DNA of 64,000 bases from Callaeas wilsoni. Its lineage: Eukaryota > Chordata > Aves > Passeriformes > Callaeidae. Shown here piece after piece: positions 9,574-22,500 of this stretch. The translations under genes were made by a program, and so were the position numbers. The stretch lies in contig VWPU01004574.1 of assembly GCA_013398955.1 (NCBI GenBank), positions 124,001 to 188,000 on the forward strand. Direction: 5' to 3'. The notes under the pieces are model-generated. The model was not told the DNA's origin. It made no database searches and saw only the letters and a program-made list of their open reading frames with translations. Within the stretch, counting starts at the first letter, position 1. Every line of letters starts with the position of its first letter.

Positions 9574-12500
9574 TACCAGTGAGAGCCGGGCGGCTTTTAC
9601 TGTAAAGACGCAGCTCGCTACACCCACCAGAATCGTCCTAGACGGCGCCGGCCGGGCCCCCGGGATGCTCGGGGAGACGCGGGGGCATCCGCCCATCCGC
9701 CCACGCCGTGCCCGGGGTCGGTACCCTGTTCTGGCACCTTTTGCCACGCAACACCACTCTGCCCGGGCCACAGAGCAGGGATCGCGGAGTGGCATGAGAC
9801 ACACACCCGCCCCCTTTTCCCCCGGGGCTCGGGCTCTCGCCGTCCAGGCTACAGCGTCTTTTGCAGCCCGAAAAGTGTGAAATGGGGGGCAAGGTGGGGG
9901 GGCAGCAGCGGCGCCGGTCCCACAGGCAGCGAACCCCGACGGGGCGGCAGCAGCCGGGGCAGGGTCAGCCGCCAGCTCCAGCCGGGAGCGGCTCCCGCCC
10001 TACTGAGCCCGGGAGATGCTGCCTCCGCAAAGCCCGTAGTGAGGTACCAGGTCTGGAAGCCACTCGCTCGCCTTCCTTCAGAGCCTCCTGCCCTAACGTG
10101 GTGGGAGTTGGTGGGATGAAGGAGCGAGCTCCGGGCTTGCATGAAAGTCTCTCTTGCCGCCTTTCGGGTTTCAAGCACGTGTTTCGTGCCACGACACTCT
10201 GGTGGTGGTGTTCTGTTCTAACGTCCCCGGCACACATTCATCCACATCCTCTCTGCCGCAACGTCTCAGGTCACAGAATCTGTCACCGCGCTGCTCCGGA
10301 GGTTTAGGATATTAATTGCAAATCTTCAACGCCATCTTCTGAAATTTAAATGTAATTATCGCCACGTTTGGAGGGAGAAGTGAGAAGTGCAGGCGTTTTC
10401 AGGTATTAGGTTTGTAACACACCATCCATCCTCTAAAAACAGCAGTAGCAGGGCCAGTACAAAATCCTTTCACTCATGAGCCAAGGCAGCTTTGGAACAT
10501 TGGGATACATCTTTGAGATTAGAGGTGACTGCTACCATAAATCAAGACAAGTAAGCACAGCTTTACCAAAAGGCATCTGAAAGACTTTCTAAAAATCCAA
10601 TTTCAATTTGTAGGGTTAAGACTGTGTGGTACTAAGGGCACGAGCTGTAATTTCACTAAGTATAAAACCGTCTTGAAATATATCACTGTAAAATACTTCT
10701 CAGGTCTTCTCTTTTGTGGTTTTTAAACCAGCAAATTCAGGACCAGGGTGAAACATGCAGATTGGATCATTGCAGATTAGGTCAAACCTTTCAGGAGAAA
10801 AATAAAAACCTTCTTTCTCAAATGCTGGATAATATTTAAAAAAAAAAAAATAAAGTTGCTCTCGTCCAAAGAAATCTCTGTATAGATGGAGAGGTAGGTA
10901 TGTTGCATATTAAGAAAAGATAAAGTCAATCATAAAATCCCCAGAGAGTACATATGTAGGAAATTATCTGGCTGAGTGGTTGGATGCTTTGTGCAGCAAG
11001 AACTCTATTACAAAACTATCTCCACTTGCCTAAATGTTAGAGGAGATGGTTAAAGCCAGATCCCTACATGCACACTCAGCCTTTGCAAATCAGTCTTCTC
11101 ATGAGTAAGACATTCTAATCTCATTAGCTTTGCTGACTTCGTTACTCAGGGTTTCTGGACATCACCAATTTCCATTTAAGATGGCAAAAATATGTAGGAC
11201 CACCGTTTTGGTCTGCCATGTAGAAAGCTCTGATCAATAACACAACTGTGGTGTCCCCATTAAATGCTGCATCACTGGGCGGTTTTTGCATCTCCCAAGA
11301 GACAATTCCTCCCTAACCAGCCTTGCTAGTGATACGAACGCTCCAGCACCTCACAGCCTGTTCATCCGTTTCTGGTGTTTTCCACACCACTGCGAGTGCC
11401 CGACTCTTCAAACCTTACCCAAAGGCCTTGCTGCCTTCGTGGAAGTTTTCTGAGTTAATGACTGAAGTCCTTTTGTGAAAATGCTCTTGCTGCTGTTTAA
11501 CCACGGCAGTCACCGCCGGGCCCCCTGTTTTTCACACTCTTAAGGTCACAGTGACTAAAGGCATGCCAGGAAAAGTGACTGTTTCTTCTCAACAGTCACT
11601 CACAAGCCCTCGATGCACAGAAAGATGGCTTCTGCTTTCAGCAAAGCCCTCTGAAGTCCCAGCTAACTCACCTGGGAATTGCACACAAGGTACAAAAGCA
11701 AAGAGAGACAGACTCATCTCAAAGCAGCTGCCAAGGGCTCTCTGAAGTGGCTGCCTACAGAAAGGGGCAGTACTGAGCCTTAGGGCACACATATGAAATG
11801 CTCTTGCACCCAGGAATTCACTCCTCCTTTCCTTCAGGAAGGTTTTTCCTTCCTCTCTGGGTACAAAGGCTCTCCTATCTCCCTAAAATACCACTGGGTG
11901 AACTCAGTCCCTAAGCCAGGGGGACCTGTTAGAGGTATGCTGGAGGCACTCCATCTGGCAGCAGAGACTTTTTGAGGACTGTGGCTTGTTCAGGGGCTCT
12001 CTCTGCACCGGAGACCATAAAATCCCCTCGGGCATCAGCACGGGGGGAGTTCCGCGGTGCAGAAGAGGAACCTACAGAGGAGAGTGAGGGGCACGCGCTG
12101 GGACGGGAGAGCTGCACTGGCTGCGCTGGCGTTCCATCTGCTTGTGGTTCTGCTGGGAGTTTGCACATGGGGGCAGGTCCCGGTGTTCAGGAAAGGTCTG
12201 GCCCTCTGCACCCTGGCTGCAGCCCAGAGCAGACCCACCAGTGAGCAGGAGCGTGGCAGCAAGCGAGCTCCTTCCCCAGCTCTCCTCTCGAATGAAGACC
12301 CTGACCAGGGCTCTTCAGGAGCCCAGCAAACCTTGTGCTGAAGCCCTTGACAAATGACATTGGTAAAAGCATTTTCAGAAGTGTATTTAAGCCCCTGAAT
12401 GTATTTTTGGAAAGCCCGCAGCTACCTATCTACATCTTTAGTTGTCCCAAAACCCATTTCCTGAGATGGAGGTTGCTGGTGGCACAGGCTTCTACCTTCT

Positions 12501-13225
12501 TCTTCCCTTAGAAGTCTTTGCCAATCCCTGGTTGCAAGTCCCTGTGGAATGATGTCCTCCACTGCCCAAAGCAGCAGCACAACTCAGACCCAAAAAGGGG
12601 CACTATTAAAGCCTCCCAACACCACACTTCAGTCAACAGCTCTGAGGCATGGAGTTGAGTTCAAAAGTCATTCATACATCAGAAAGACCTGTGCAGATGT
12701 AATTGAATGAGTTCAGAGACACTCTGGAAATTCGGGGCAGATTTCTGATTACTTTGATTTATTCCGGCAAAGCACCTGCTCTGTAAGCAGTCTAACATGA
12801 TTCACAAGAAACAAATTTAAGCATTTTCTATTGTAGTAACTTCAACTTCTGGTGTCATAAGAGCTGCCTTCTCGTTTTGGAAGGGTTTTTGCAGTTCCTC
12901 CATTTAAAATAGTGACTCTTAAAACAGTATTAGTCAGTCATTTATTTTCCATAATACTAATTGCACAGACATTTTAAACTACTAGAAATAAAGCAAACCG
13001 GTGAGAATAGCTATGTCTTTTAACCAGAAGAGTCTCACAGCCCAGCTGACATTATTTTAGGTGGATTTGGTGGATATTTTGTTTTCTTTTCCTGTACTTC
13101 CCCTCTGCTTCATAGCCAAGAATATTTCAAACCAACTCCCATTAGACTGCTTTCATGCCTCTGTACATCAGCCTGTGCACGGGACTGAAAGAACCTTTCA
13201 CCACATGTCCTCACTCCTGAGACAT

Positions 13226-13312
13226 TATAGAATAATGGATTCAGTTAGGTTGGAAAAGCCCTTTAAAATCAGCAAGTGCAACTGTTAACCTGGCACTGCC
13301 AAGTCCACTGCA
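13226..13312 (-). mobile_element. CR1 LINE 3'-end fragment
   Basis: The stretch resembles the minus-oriented CR1 3' end: ATAGAATAATGGATTC followed by AGGTTGGAAAAGCCCTTT and a motif ending CACTGCCAAGTCCACT. It is short and 5'-truncated, as usual for CR1 copies. No flanking duplication is expected or seen. Confidence 0.75.
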
Positions 13313-16300
13313 ATATAAGACAATACATTAACAGTAAAATTCATTTTTTTAGAAAAATCTGCAAATTAACATCACATTAAACAAAAATGTTATTCTGTGG
13401 CTTTCCTTTGAAGAGAAAAAGTTGGCAAGCAGATCCAACCAATGTGGCACAGAATCAGCATGGTGCCTTTCCCCAGTGCCCAGTTGTCAGGCCAGGAGCT
13501 TAGAAGCCCTGGGTTGACACCTTCACCTCTGAAAACCAACAGCAAAATTTTTACAGACTTCTGCTCCTCAAGGAAGGAGGCTCCTTGCATCCTGATCAAA
13601 CAGCCTACCCATCTCCCCAAAGCAGTTCAACCTATGCTATTCTAGCTACTTTCATCGGCAAGCAGCAGTCATGAATCAAATAAAAAAGAAAAGAAAACTA
13701 CAGGAGAAGAAAAAAAAATTAAGTTGTTCTCAAATAAAAACGATAAGGAAAGCACCTGATGCTGGCCAGGAAGTGTTGAGAGCAACCTCTCAACTCAAAT
13801 AATCTGAGACTTCCATCTCTGCAGGGCAGCTACCAAGGACTGCCCGGGACTGCTGATGTGGAGGCAAGGGAATCATGGTCTTCTTTCAGCGATGTGAGGC
13901 ACAGCATGGCCATGTGTCCCCTGTTCCCTGGAATAACAGGTCCAGCTCACTGTCACCTGGGAACCTGTGTTACCCTTGATCCAGTGGAAGAGGCAAATCC
14001 AAATTATAGGAATTTTTTTTTTCATATCCAACCTCCTTTATTTGCAGTAAAACGATGGGGTGACAGGTAGGACTTCAGACCATCAGCCCACCTGACCAAA
14101 TTTCTTCACCTAAATCATGTCCTCAGAGTATTTTCCATAGATGCAGTTTACAAACTGCACTCAAAATCACCCCAAATATGATGAGCACTGACTAAAAAAC
14201 ACTGCAATTTGATCACAGAAGTTAGACCAAGCTAGGGATGAACTCTCACCATACTGGAGAAGTGGGACTGCTCCAGAGGTGGTACCTGATAGAAATACGA
14301 TTTATTACAGCAAAGAACAAGGTAAAGACTGAACTCTTTCCAGGTACTTGGAAACATTCCATGTTTGGAGTTTGTTTCCAGACTCTGGGACACACAAGGA
14401 GAGGGCCAGGCTGACTGTTGTGGGACAAGTATAGAACTGGTGACAGGGGTGCTGTCACTTGTGTGCCTTGCTTGGGAAGCCCCCAGGATCACTGTCTTAA
14501 ATCCATTCCTCCAGCAAGGAAGAAGTGAGTTTCCAGGGAACTGGGGAGCACTGAGCACTGTGTGGCTGACACATTGTTTGATTCCTGGCACATTTTGAGC
14601 TTCTCAAGAGTCTGTGTGTCTGGATGACACTCCAAGTGCTGAACACCCTGGGACACTGTGAGAGCCCCATGCCCAGGGGAAAGGAGGCTGCATATACAAC
14701 CACTTCAAGTACTTTTCGCTTTAACCAATTGTTGCCAGCTTTCATGCCAGCAAATGTAAGCAATGTGCTTGGGTTCCTTTGTGTCTAAGTTCAAACCCAC
14801 ATAATGTCCTGGGTTCAAAAGATCAGCTTGGTTTTGTATATTTAGGGCTTGAGGTTCCACTTCAAAAGAAGTGGAAGAGCAGCAAGGAGTCCAGTTAAAA
14901 AAGAAAATTACTTGGAGGTGGGAGGCATTAGGGTGGCACAACAAGAAAACTCGCTAAAACCTCATCACTGAATATTAAAACCCCACAAGATATATACTGC
15001 ATATGTATCATCCATTCTGCTCCTACTACCTACTACAATTGTCCATTAAATATAAAACTGTCTGTGGTTTCTGTCCTCTTGAACTGGAGCGTCTTTCTGA
15101 AAGCAGTGCAAAGCAGGAATTTAAATGATAAAGGAACTCAGGTGGAAGGGAGCTTTCGGAAGTTCCACAGAACTCATAGATGTGGGTGCCACTAGGATTT
15201 CCCTGCTTTAAAGAAACTGTGAGGATTACCAGTGACACACTTGGGGCCCATAAAACACTGTGGCAGGAGCTTCACAATTTCAAACATAATTTGGTTTCAT
15301 CCTGTCTTGATTAGCGAGGGGTAAATCCTCAACCCAGACTTACTGAGCAGATGGTGATGACATGCAGATCGTTGTGAGAAGGAGGTGGTGATGGTCTAGC
15401 AGTTTGTTACATTCTTCTTTCTGATAGACAAAAGAGGAACCCTGAGCCTCAAAGGAAAAATATTCCGTGAGCGAGGGGGGCTATAATCTAAAGTATTTAA
15501 AGAAAGAGAAAAACCCATTTATCTGTTGCTCTTCTTTAAGCAGCAACAAAAATAACATGCCTATATTTTCCTGTTGAGGAGAGACCTGGCTTGTCATTCA
15601 CAGGGGCACAATGTGAGTTTGGCTGTGATCTACAGGGAGTGAGCAATCAAGCCCTAAATGAATGTACCGTGGTATTTCACTTTGAAAAGAAGCGGGTTGG
15701 CCCTATTAGATGTGCAGGAGAATGATTTAAAAGGAAACAAGTCTTTGTAAACAAGGATTTCAGTGGAGGGTGAGAATGGGGGGTAGCAAGTCAGAATTTC
15801 TCCTGCTATCAATGATCAGTCTAGCACATACATGAACTGGTGAAGGCTTTCTAAAAGTTTTCAAAAACATGTAGCAGCAAATCCAACCAAAAGTCACTTT
15901 ACAGCACAGCATCAGATGAACCACTGGATGCTCAGTGGTTTCAGCTCTAGCCCTTGGATCAGGAGGCTGCACAAAGCACTCCACTGGCCAGCTGTCCTGG
16001 GCAGGGGTTTTAGTGCAAGATCCTGCAGGGGGAAAGTCATCCTTCTGCAGTACTGTGACACCTAGGACATCAGAGTTACAGTCCTCCTTGTCAGGTACTT
16101 TTATAAATGAGAGGGAATGAGAGCATGGAGAGTGCTTGACAAGCTCGAAGTAACCCTTCTCTCCTGGGATATCAGCAATTCTTTCAGCCTAAAGCAGCTT
16201 TGGCACATGTTTTTCATCCTGAGTGATGGAGGATAAACCCACTAAATGTGAGGGGAAATACACAAGAGCTGAAATGTTGTCAGAAGACAGGAGGAAACTT

Positions 16301-17056
16301 CACAACATTGTGATGTTGTGGCCACTTCAGAAAAAGAGACTTGGCTGCTTTTAGAAATGTCTCCACAACAATGAATATGTGAAATTAGAGTAACAATACA
16401 CTATTACATCTCCTCCCACCTTTCTGCACCCCAGATCACAGCAGCTTTTGGTACCATTGGAATAGGAAGGGCCATGGCAAGTGCAGTGCTGCATCCACAA
16501 CTGGCCCATCAGGAGAACAGCAGCTGGGACCACCAAGGGCAGATTTGCAAAGGTAGAGGGGAAAGTTCTCAGTGGCAGTGAACTGCTGCTTTTCCCTGTG
16601 ACATGGGAAATACTCCCCTTTTTAGACACATTGCATGGCTTTATTTCACTTTATCTCAGGAAAATTCTGAATAGTCTCTTAATTTCACCTGACAGTTGAT
16701 GCAGGCCCATGGTGCCTTCTGAGGACTGAACAGCTGCAGCGACTGTTGACAGCTGATGCAGCCTGGATGGCTTCTTTCATTGACTTTTGTACCAGGTTGC
16801 TCTTTTCTAGTGGTGAAAAAAGAAGAGATCTTTGCATGCATGGCTACTCATGGTTAGCATGAACAGGAAGGATGCTCTGAAGGGTGACTTACTAGCATGG
16901 GGGAATGCTTCCCTTTTGAAGCAAAATAATTTTTTTTTTCACATTGTCAGTGATGAAAGCTTAGCCACACACACTTCTGCTGAAGGTAGCTGCATGCTAG
17001 AAAACACCAAGAAATTCCCTCACCCACTCAGCATTACTCATTTTGTTATATAATTC

Positions 17057-17073
17057 TTTTTTTTTTTTTTTTT
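17057..17073. repeat. Poly(T) run
   Basis: Seventeen T residues in the intergenic interval. No identifiable retrotransposon body is attached to it. Confidence 0.8.
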
Positions 17074-18942
17074 CCTTTTTCTGTGGATTGGGTCAATAAA
17101 TACACCGGCCCTTAAAAACCCCAACTGTCTGTTGTGTTTGTTTATAGCAAATGCAATTTTGGCTGTGACTGAGCGGGAAGGCAGCATGGGCTACTGGTCC
17201 CAGCAAGATGGCATGAATACCTTGCCACTAGTTTTATTGCAGCACCTCTGGCCCATCGTGGGACAGTTCATCCCTGATTATCACCTCTGGGTATTTAGAC
17301 CTACCAGCCTTACAAAGGCCTTCGAAATCCTCTTGCTGTGTTCCCCAGCTCTCACTGTTCAGAAGGACACGAGTCACTGCCACTGGTTGCTGTAAGAAGC
17401 ATATTGTCAAATGTGCTACATTGTTTTAAGTTTTCTCTAACCTTTTTCTTTCATTTAGTCCTTGCAGATGGCAGAATTTATTGGTGATATGAGAAGTAAG
17501 ATGAAATCCCACTGCATCTCTATGTAAGGCAAAATCCTGTTACAATCCTGTTACATCTCTCTATTGCTACATAAGCCTTTCCTCCACATTGGTGCTGCAG
17601 CTGGCTGCCTTGAGAAAGCAAAAAAAAATTTTAAAAAGAAAGAAATTACCATTTGCTGGCCTTAAACTGCTACTCAAAGCACCAAAACTCAAATCCTGCT
17701 GTCACTGAACTGGAGAGGAGTTCCCCTTCTGGCTTCACTGGGAACAAAGTGTCCAGGCCAGGAGCTGCCTGTTGCACAGGGACAGACAGTCCCAGTGCTG
17801 CCAATGCAAGGGGCTGCCTGCTGCTACACTGCCCCAGTAGCTGTGAATTACGAGGTTTCCCTCCACATCTGCAAGGCAATGACTTTTTAAAAGACTTTTT
17901 TAAAAGGACAGACAGCAGCATTTAAGGGGATGCAAACAAAATTCCCTGCTGACACAGTAAAGCTTCTTGAGTAACAGTAAATGCTCCACATAAAATGGCA
18001 CATGTATTGGGTTTCTGAGGCATCTCTGGGATGAGGACTTTACTGCCAGGGTTACTTCCAAGTCACCACAGTACTGACAGCACCATATGACTGACAGCAG
18101 TCCCAGGACACAGCTTCAGTGATGCTGTTCCCTATCCATCTGAACTCCAGCCTGAAACCTAGACCAATATCTGTTTAATGTGTAATGTTTTTCAGTATGT
18201 CGGAGAGCAGTGCCTAGGTAGTCGAGTCATCCCGTGTCTGGGATAGGTGTGTGCTTCCATATCAGGCAGTCAGATAAAGTCCTGTCTGGTAGAGTCTGGG
18301 AAAGCTCCAAGACTGGTGTTTATTTTTCGTAAGGCAAATGAGGAACACATCATATAGTGTTGGAGAAGCAGCAGGACAGGCTGTCCTCATTAGGAAAAAA
18401 AAAGAAGTGTCTGACAGGGAACTCAAGAACATCATCATTGCTGCCCACGGCTCATTTGGAAATCCATATTAAAAGGGCTCTGCTTGGGACCAATTCTTTC
18501 CTCTTCCCTCAAAGGTTCCCTTGAATTAAGTTCTCATAATTTTGACATTCACCAGAGATCAAATAGGATGCTTTTAGCAACTCTCAGTCTATAAATTTAC
18601 ACTTCAGAATATTGACTTACATTTCCAGAGCACAGAGGCCATTCAGAGAAGGTCACAGATGCCTCCAGTGCCTTGGGGTGAGGATAACTATTGATGCCAC
18701 TAAAGAGCACAAGCAAAGGATCTGATGTTATACCTGCAGAACTGAGAAAAACTGTTCAGCTTGGTGCACTCTCATGAAGCTTCTCAGAGCTTAAGGGAGA
18801 AGAGGGTGTGGGTTCCTTTCACCTCTCTGTATGGGCAGGAGTTTAAAATATAAAATATCAGTACCAAGTAAACCTGCTCAGGAGAACATCAGAAGTCAGC
18901 ACGGGCTCATGTAGCATAAGGCTGCAAGTCCTAAATCTTACC

Positions 18943-19572
18943 ATGGAATCACAGAGTATCAGTTTGGAAGGGACCTCAAATCTCATCTGGTACAACCTTT
19001 CTTGGCAAAAGCACAGTCTAGGCAAGATGACCCAGCACTCCATCCAGCTGAATCTTGAAAGCATCCAGTGTTGGGGAATCCACCACTTGCCTGGGAAGAT
19101 TATTCCAGTGGTCAATTCTTCTCATTGCAAAACATTTCCCTCCTTTGTGACCAGTAGTAATCTCCCCAAGAGTAACCTGTACCCATTACTTCTCATCTTT
19201 TCCATATGGCTCCTTGTTTAAAGGGAGTCTCCATCTACTTTGTAGCCACCCTATAAATACTGGGACATGGCGATAAGGTCTTCTCTGAGCCTTCTTTTCT
19301 TAAGCTGTTTGTCCACCAGGACCGACCCCAGGTCTGGGTAGATTCCAATCTGTGATACAGTCCTGGATTTTTTTCCAAGGTACAAGATATTACACTTGTC
19401 CTTTATAAGATTCTTGTTCACTTGCTCTTCCAATCTATCCAGCAGGGTGGCTCTCCCTTCCAAAGTGTCCACTTCCCCTCTCAGTTTGGTATTATCATCA
19501 AATGTCATCAGGGTATCCTTGATCCCATCATTCAGATCACTTATGAGGATATTGAACAACACTGGGGCCCAT
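18943..19572 (-). mobile_element. CR1 LINE fragment with reverse-transcriptase remnant and internal deletion
   Basis: The left end reads as a minus-oriented CR1 3' end (TGGAATCACAGAGTATC, then TTTGGAAGGGACCTCAAAT). The minus-strand frame at 19562-19251 gives ILISDLNDGI, TFDDNTKLRGEVDTLEGRA and KDKCNILYLGKKS, the CR1 RT region after its catalytic block; the usual FADD is degraded to FDDN. Next comes LGSVLVDKQL directly joined to KKRRLREDLI. In intact CR1 elements these are separated by roughly 80-100 codons, so the copy has an internal deletion. Non-functional. Confidence 0.85.
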
Positions 19573-22500
19573 ATTCTCTACTGAGGCATTCATGCTCCTT
19601 CCTCATATTTCTGCTCCATGCAAGAAATACTGGAATGGTGCTCTGACCATTGGCCTATCAAGTGCAGGTCACTGGCAGCCTGTTTGTGTATTCACTCTGG
19701 ACTAGAACCATCAGTTTGGTTCGTCATGTTTACATTATTGGGTTCTGGGGGGTTTTTTGGTGCCCTGAGATACAGTAGTCAATGTAATTCTCCAAGTAAG
19801 TGTCCTTTTCCTTTCACCTTTCTGATTACACACAATATTATCCATCTTTTCTGCCCTCTCAGTAATTCAGAACAAAACCTTTACTCTACGTCACTGTGTC
19901 TTTCTCAGGAAACTTATACGGTTCCTGAAAGTTCTTCCAATTTTTCCTTCCAGCTCCCACAGGTGACACTATTTGCTTGTGGAGTTTTTCCCTTGTGATA
20001 AAGCAGCAGGAAACCAACAGACCAAAATCAAAGCCTGACTTGGCTTTCCTCTAAAAACATCAGGCTTTTCTCTTTACTTTCACTGAGCCAGAGCACTGCA
20101 AACCCCCTTAAGGTCAGCTTATCTGCTATGACTGTTCACCTCCAGGGGCATAACAAGTGTGCACCATGGCTGCCCCACGCACCAACAGAGACAGAAACTG
20201 AGAGTCACTGATGCAAAGCTCTAGAAGACCGTAGGAAAAATAAATTTGATGACAACCCAAAGTCATACAATGACTACGAGAATTTCTTTTACATGTTATA
20301 GTTACTTTTAAAGATGATCGCAGCAGATACCTGAGTAACTCAAACTACTCTCATGTTTATTGTTCTTGCTGTCACATGCCAGGATACACCACCTTGCTGG
20401 AAGATCTTTTGATACCTTAACTTTGGGCTACACTCCATCAGTAGTCTTGTTTAAATAAATAAATTATGCCTCTCTAGAGGGGATCTTCATAAAACTCTTC
20501 CCACATCTACTTATTACTGACAGGTGGAAGGGAAGATATGTCATAGCAGAGGTCTTCCTTTTTGTGACTGCTATGACTCCGCTCCAGGAATGACTGCGTA
20601 CCTGCAGGGCCTGGCAAAAGTCATCCCTGAAATGTGAAGCTGCTGTTCCATAAAGCTGCAACAACATGTGACAGACCACGAATATTGATCATCCTCCTTT
20701 GAAGGATGGCCAAAAAAGCAAAACTGCCAAAAGCATTGTTGACTTCTGAAAATGTGCATTAAAGGCTTATCTGAGGGTTGCACTCCAATGTTTAAAGCTT
20801 CCCCTCAAGGTGGTCAGGCTAATCCTCTCCCAAACTGAACCAGCTCAGCATCACCAGTGCACAATCAGCTCCCAGCTCCCTGGGGTACAGCTCATGCAGT
20901 TTGCCAGTAAACCACAGCGTGGGCCTGTCCCAGCTCATCAGCCCTCTGGGAAGCCAGGGCATGCCGTGTCGAAGCACAGAGGCAGCTGGGATGCACAGCT
21001 GGCAACCCTCATCACTGTGCAGGTTTCACTCTGGGTGACAGAGGCACGACCCTCTTTATTACCCTCTCCCAGGAAAACATGGCCATTTCATACAACTCCA
21101 TTGTCGACTATTTCCTTCAGGCATCATCTTGGCATCTTCTGTTGAAATGGGGTTTCTTGTGTGTCATTCCATCCCTTCTCAAAAGAAGTACTCAACTGCA
21201 GTCTGGCACTACTTACAGAAGGCTCCTTGCTTTAATTGCAACCTCTTGTTTAAAATATCCACTGGCCATCTGCCCTCTCTCTCCCCCGAAAAGCACACAG
21301 GTGGAAATTCTCTTGCTCAGAGGTTCACAGTACTTCATGAAATATTAAATTAGAATATGGCTGGTTTAAAACAGCTACTAATGCCTTTCTTCTACAGCCC
21401 ACAAAGCATTCTTGTAACCAAAGCCACAAAAAAGGAGGTATTTTTAAATGAGCTGTGCAGATTGATTCACCGATTACTGTCTCTTCCTCCCCTTTATTGT
21501 TTCCCATCAGAGCTGGCAAATCACTCTCAGAGCACTCACCAAACCATGCTCTCCCTGCTCTTACCGCGATTTCCACAGCCTAGTACCCGCACGAGTTATC
21601 TTCAGCTAGGTAAATCACCTATTAGTTTCTAACCACCCTAATATACATGCTTCCAATTAAAAATGAATTAAACTGTTTGGCTTTCTTGAACAAGTGATCA
21701 GCACACAGTCCAGCAACCACCTCCATTCAGCCTTGAAGGGAGGGAGGGAAGCCTGGAGGGACAAATAGGATCCTAACTACCCAGCTTAGTGCTGGAGGCA
21801 ACCCTGGAGAGGACAAGGAGACTTTGGCAATCTGTAGAAGGACAGAGGCTTCTCCAATACAGAGTTTGCATCTACTCTGACTGGAAATGAAGGTTCTCTT
21901 TTTTAACTGAGGTGCCCACAGCAGGCACTGCAAGGTCCCCAACCCTGCATGAAGTTCAATGTGTTTCAAGGCACTGAGGCTCCCCGATCACTCAGTCTGA
22001 GTCCCCACACACTGACCTTCTCTCAGAAATTACCTGAGAGGTGGCACTGATAGCATTTCACACAAGTGTAATGCATTCAGAGAAAACCAGCTAAGTCAAG
22101 GGGGAGTCCCTTCCTCTGCTGCCTGGAGTTTCCAAGCTGTCTTTGGAAATGAATCAAATTCATGTCTTCCATGAAGCAGTCCAAAAGTAGCAGCAGCAGC
22201 TTGGCCAAGGAGACACTGATTTTGTTCTTCCTCCAGTTCTCATCTGCCAGAACAGCTTTTATTAGATGTATTCACCACATGCACTTTCTTTCCAGAACAA
22301 GAAAATCAGGACAACACTTTTTTTTCTATCACCACTGCCATATATCCAAAGTACTTTGGAGAATCCCTTTTTTTTAGCCTGCAGACTTTTTCCTGGAGTA
22401 CATGCAACATGTCACCACACGCACCAGGAGCTCTAATCGTGTTACCCTTAGCTATTCCAATGCTTTAATTCTTTGCCATATGCTATTCCTCCTCTGCCTG

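Larger units (their letters stand above)
8620..10310. promoter_or_regulatory. CpG island over IRF4 promoter, exon 1 and start of intron 1
   Basis: By eye this is the most GC-rich and CpG-dense stretch of the window, with runs such as GGCGGGGGGAGGCGGGCC near 9360-9377 that hold GC boxes. It contains exon 1, the TATA box, the Rel-type sites and, near the upstream edge at 10176-10181, a CACGTG E-box. Boundaries are estimated, not computed. Long open frames on both strands here are side effects of the high GC content. Confidence 0.75.

Noticed and set aside
9082..9804. 240-codon open frame on the minus strand over the IRF4 promoter
   Set aside because: It lies across the TATA box, exon 1 and CpG island; high GC removes stop codons by chance. 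Composition is Pro/Arg/Ala-rich with no domain.
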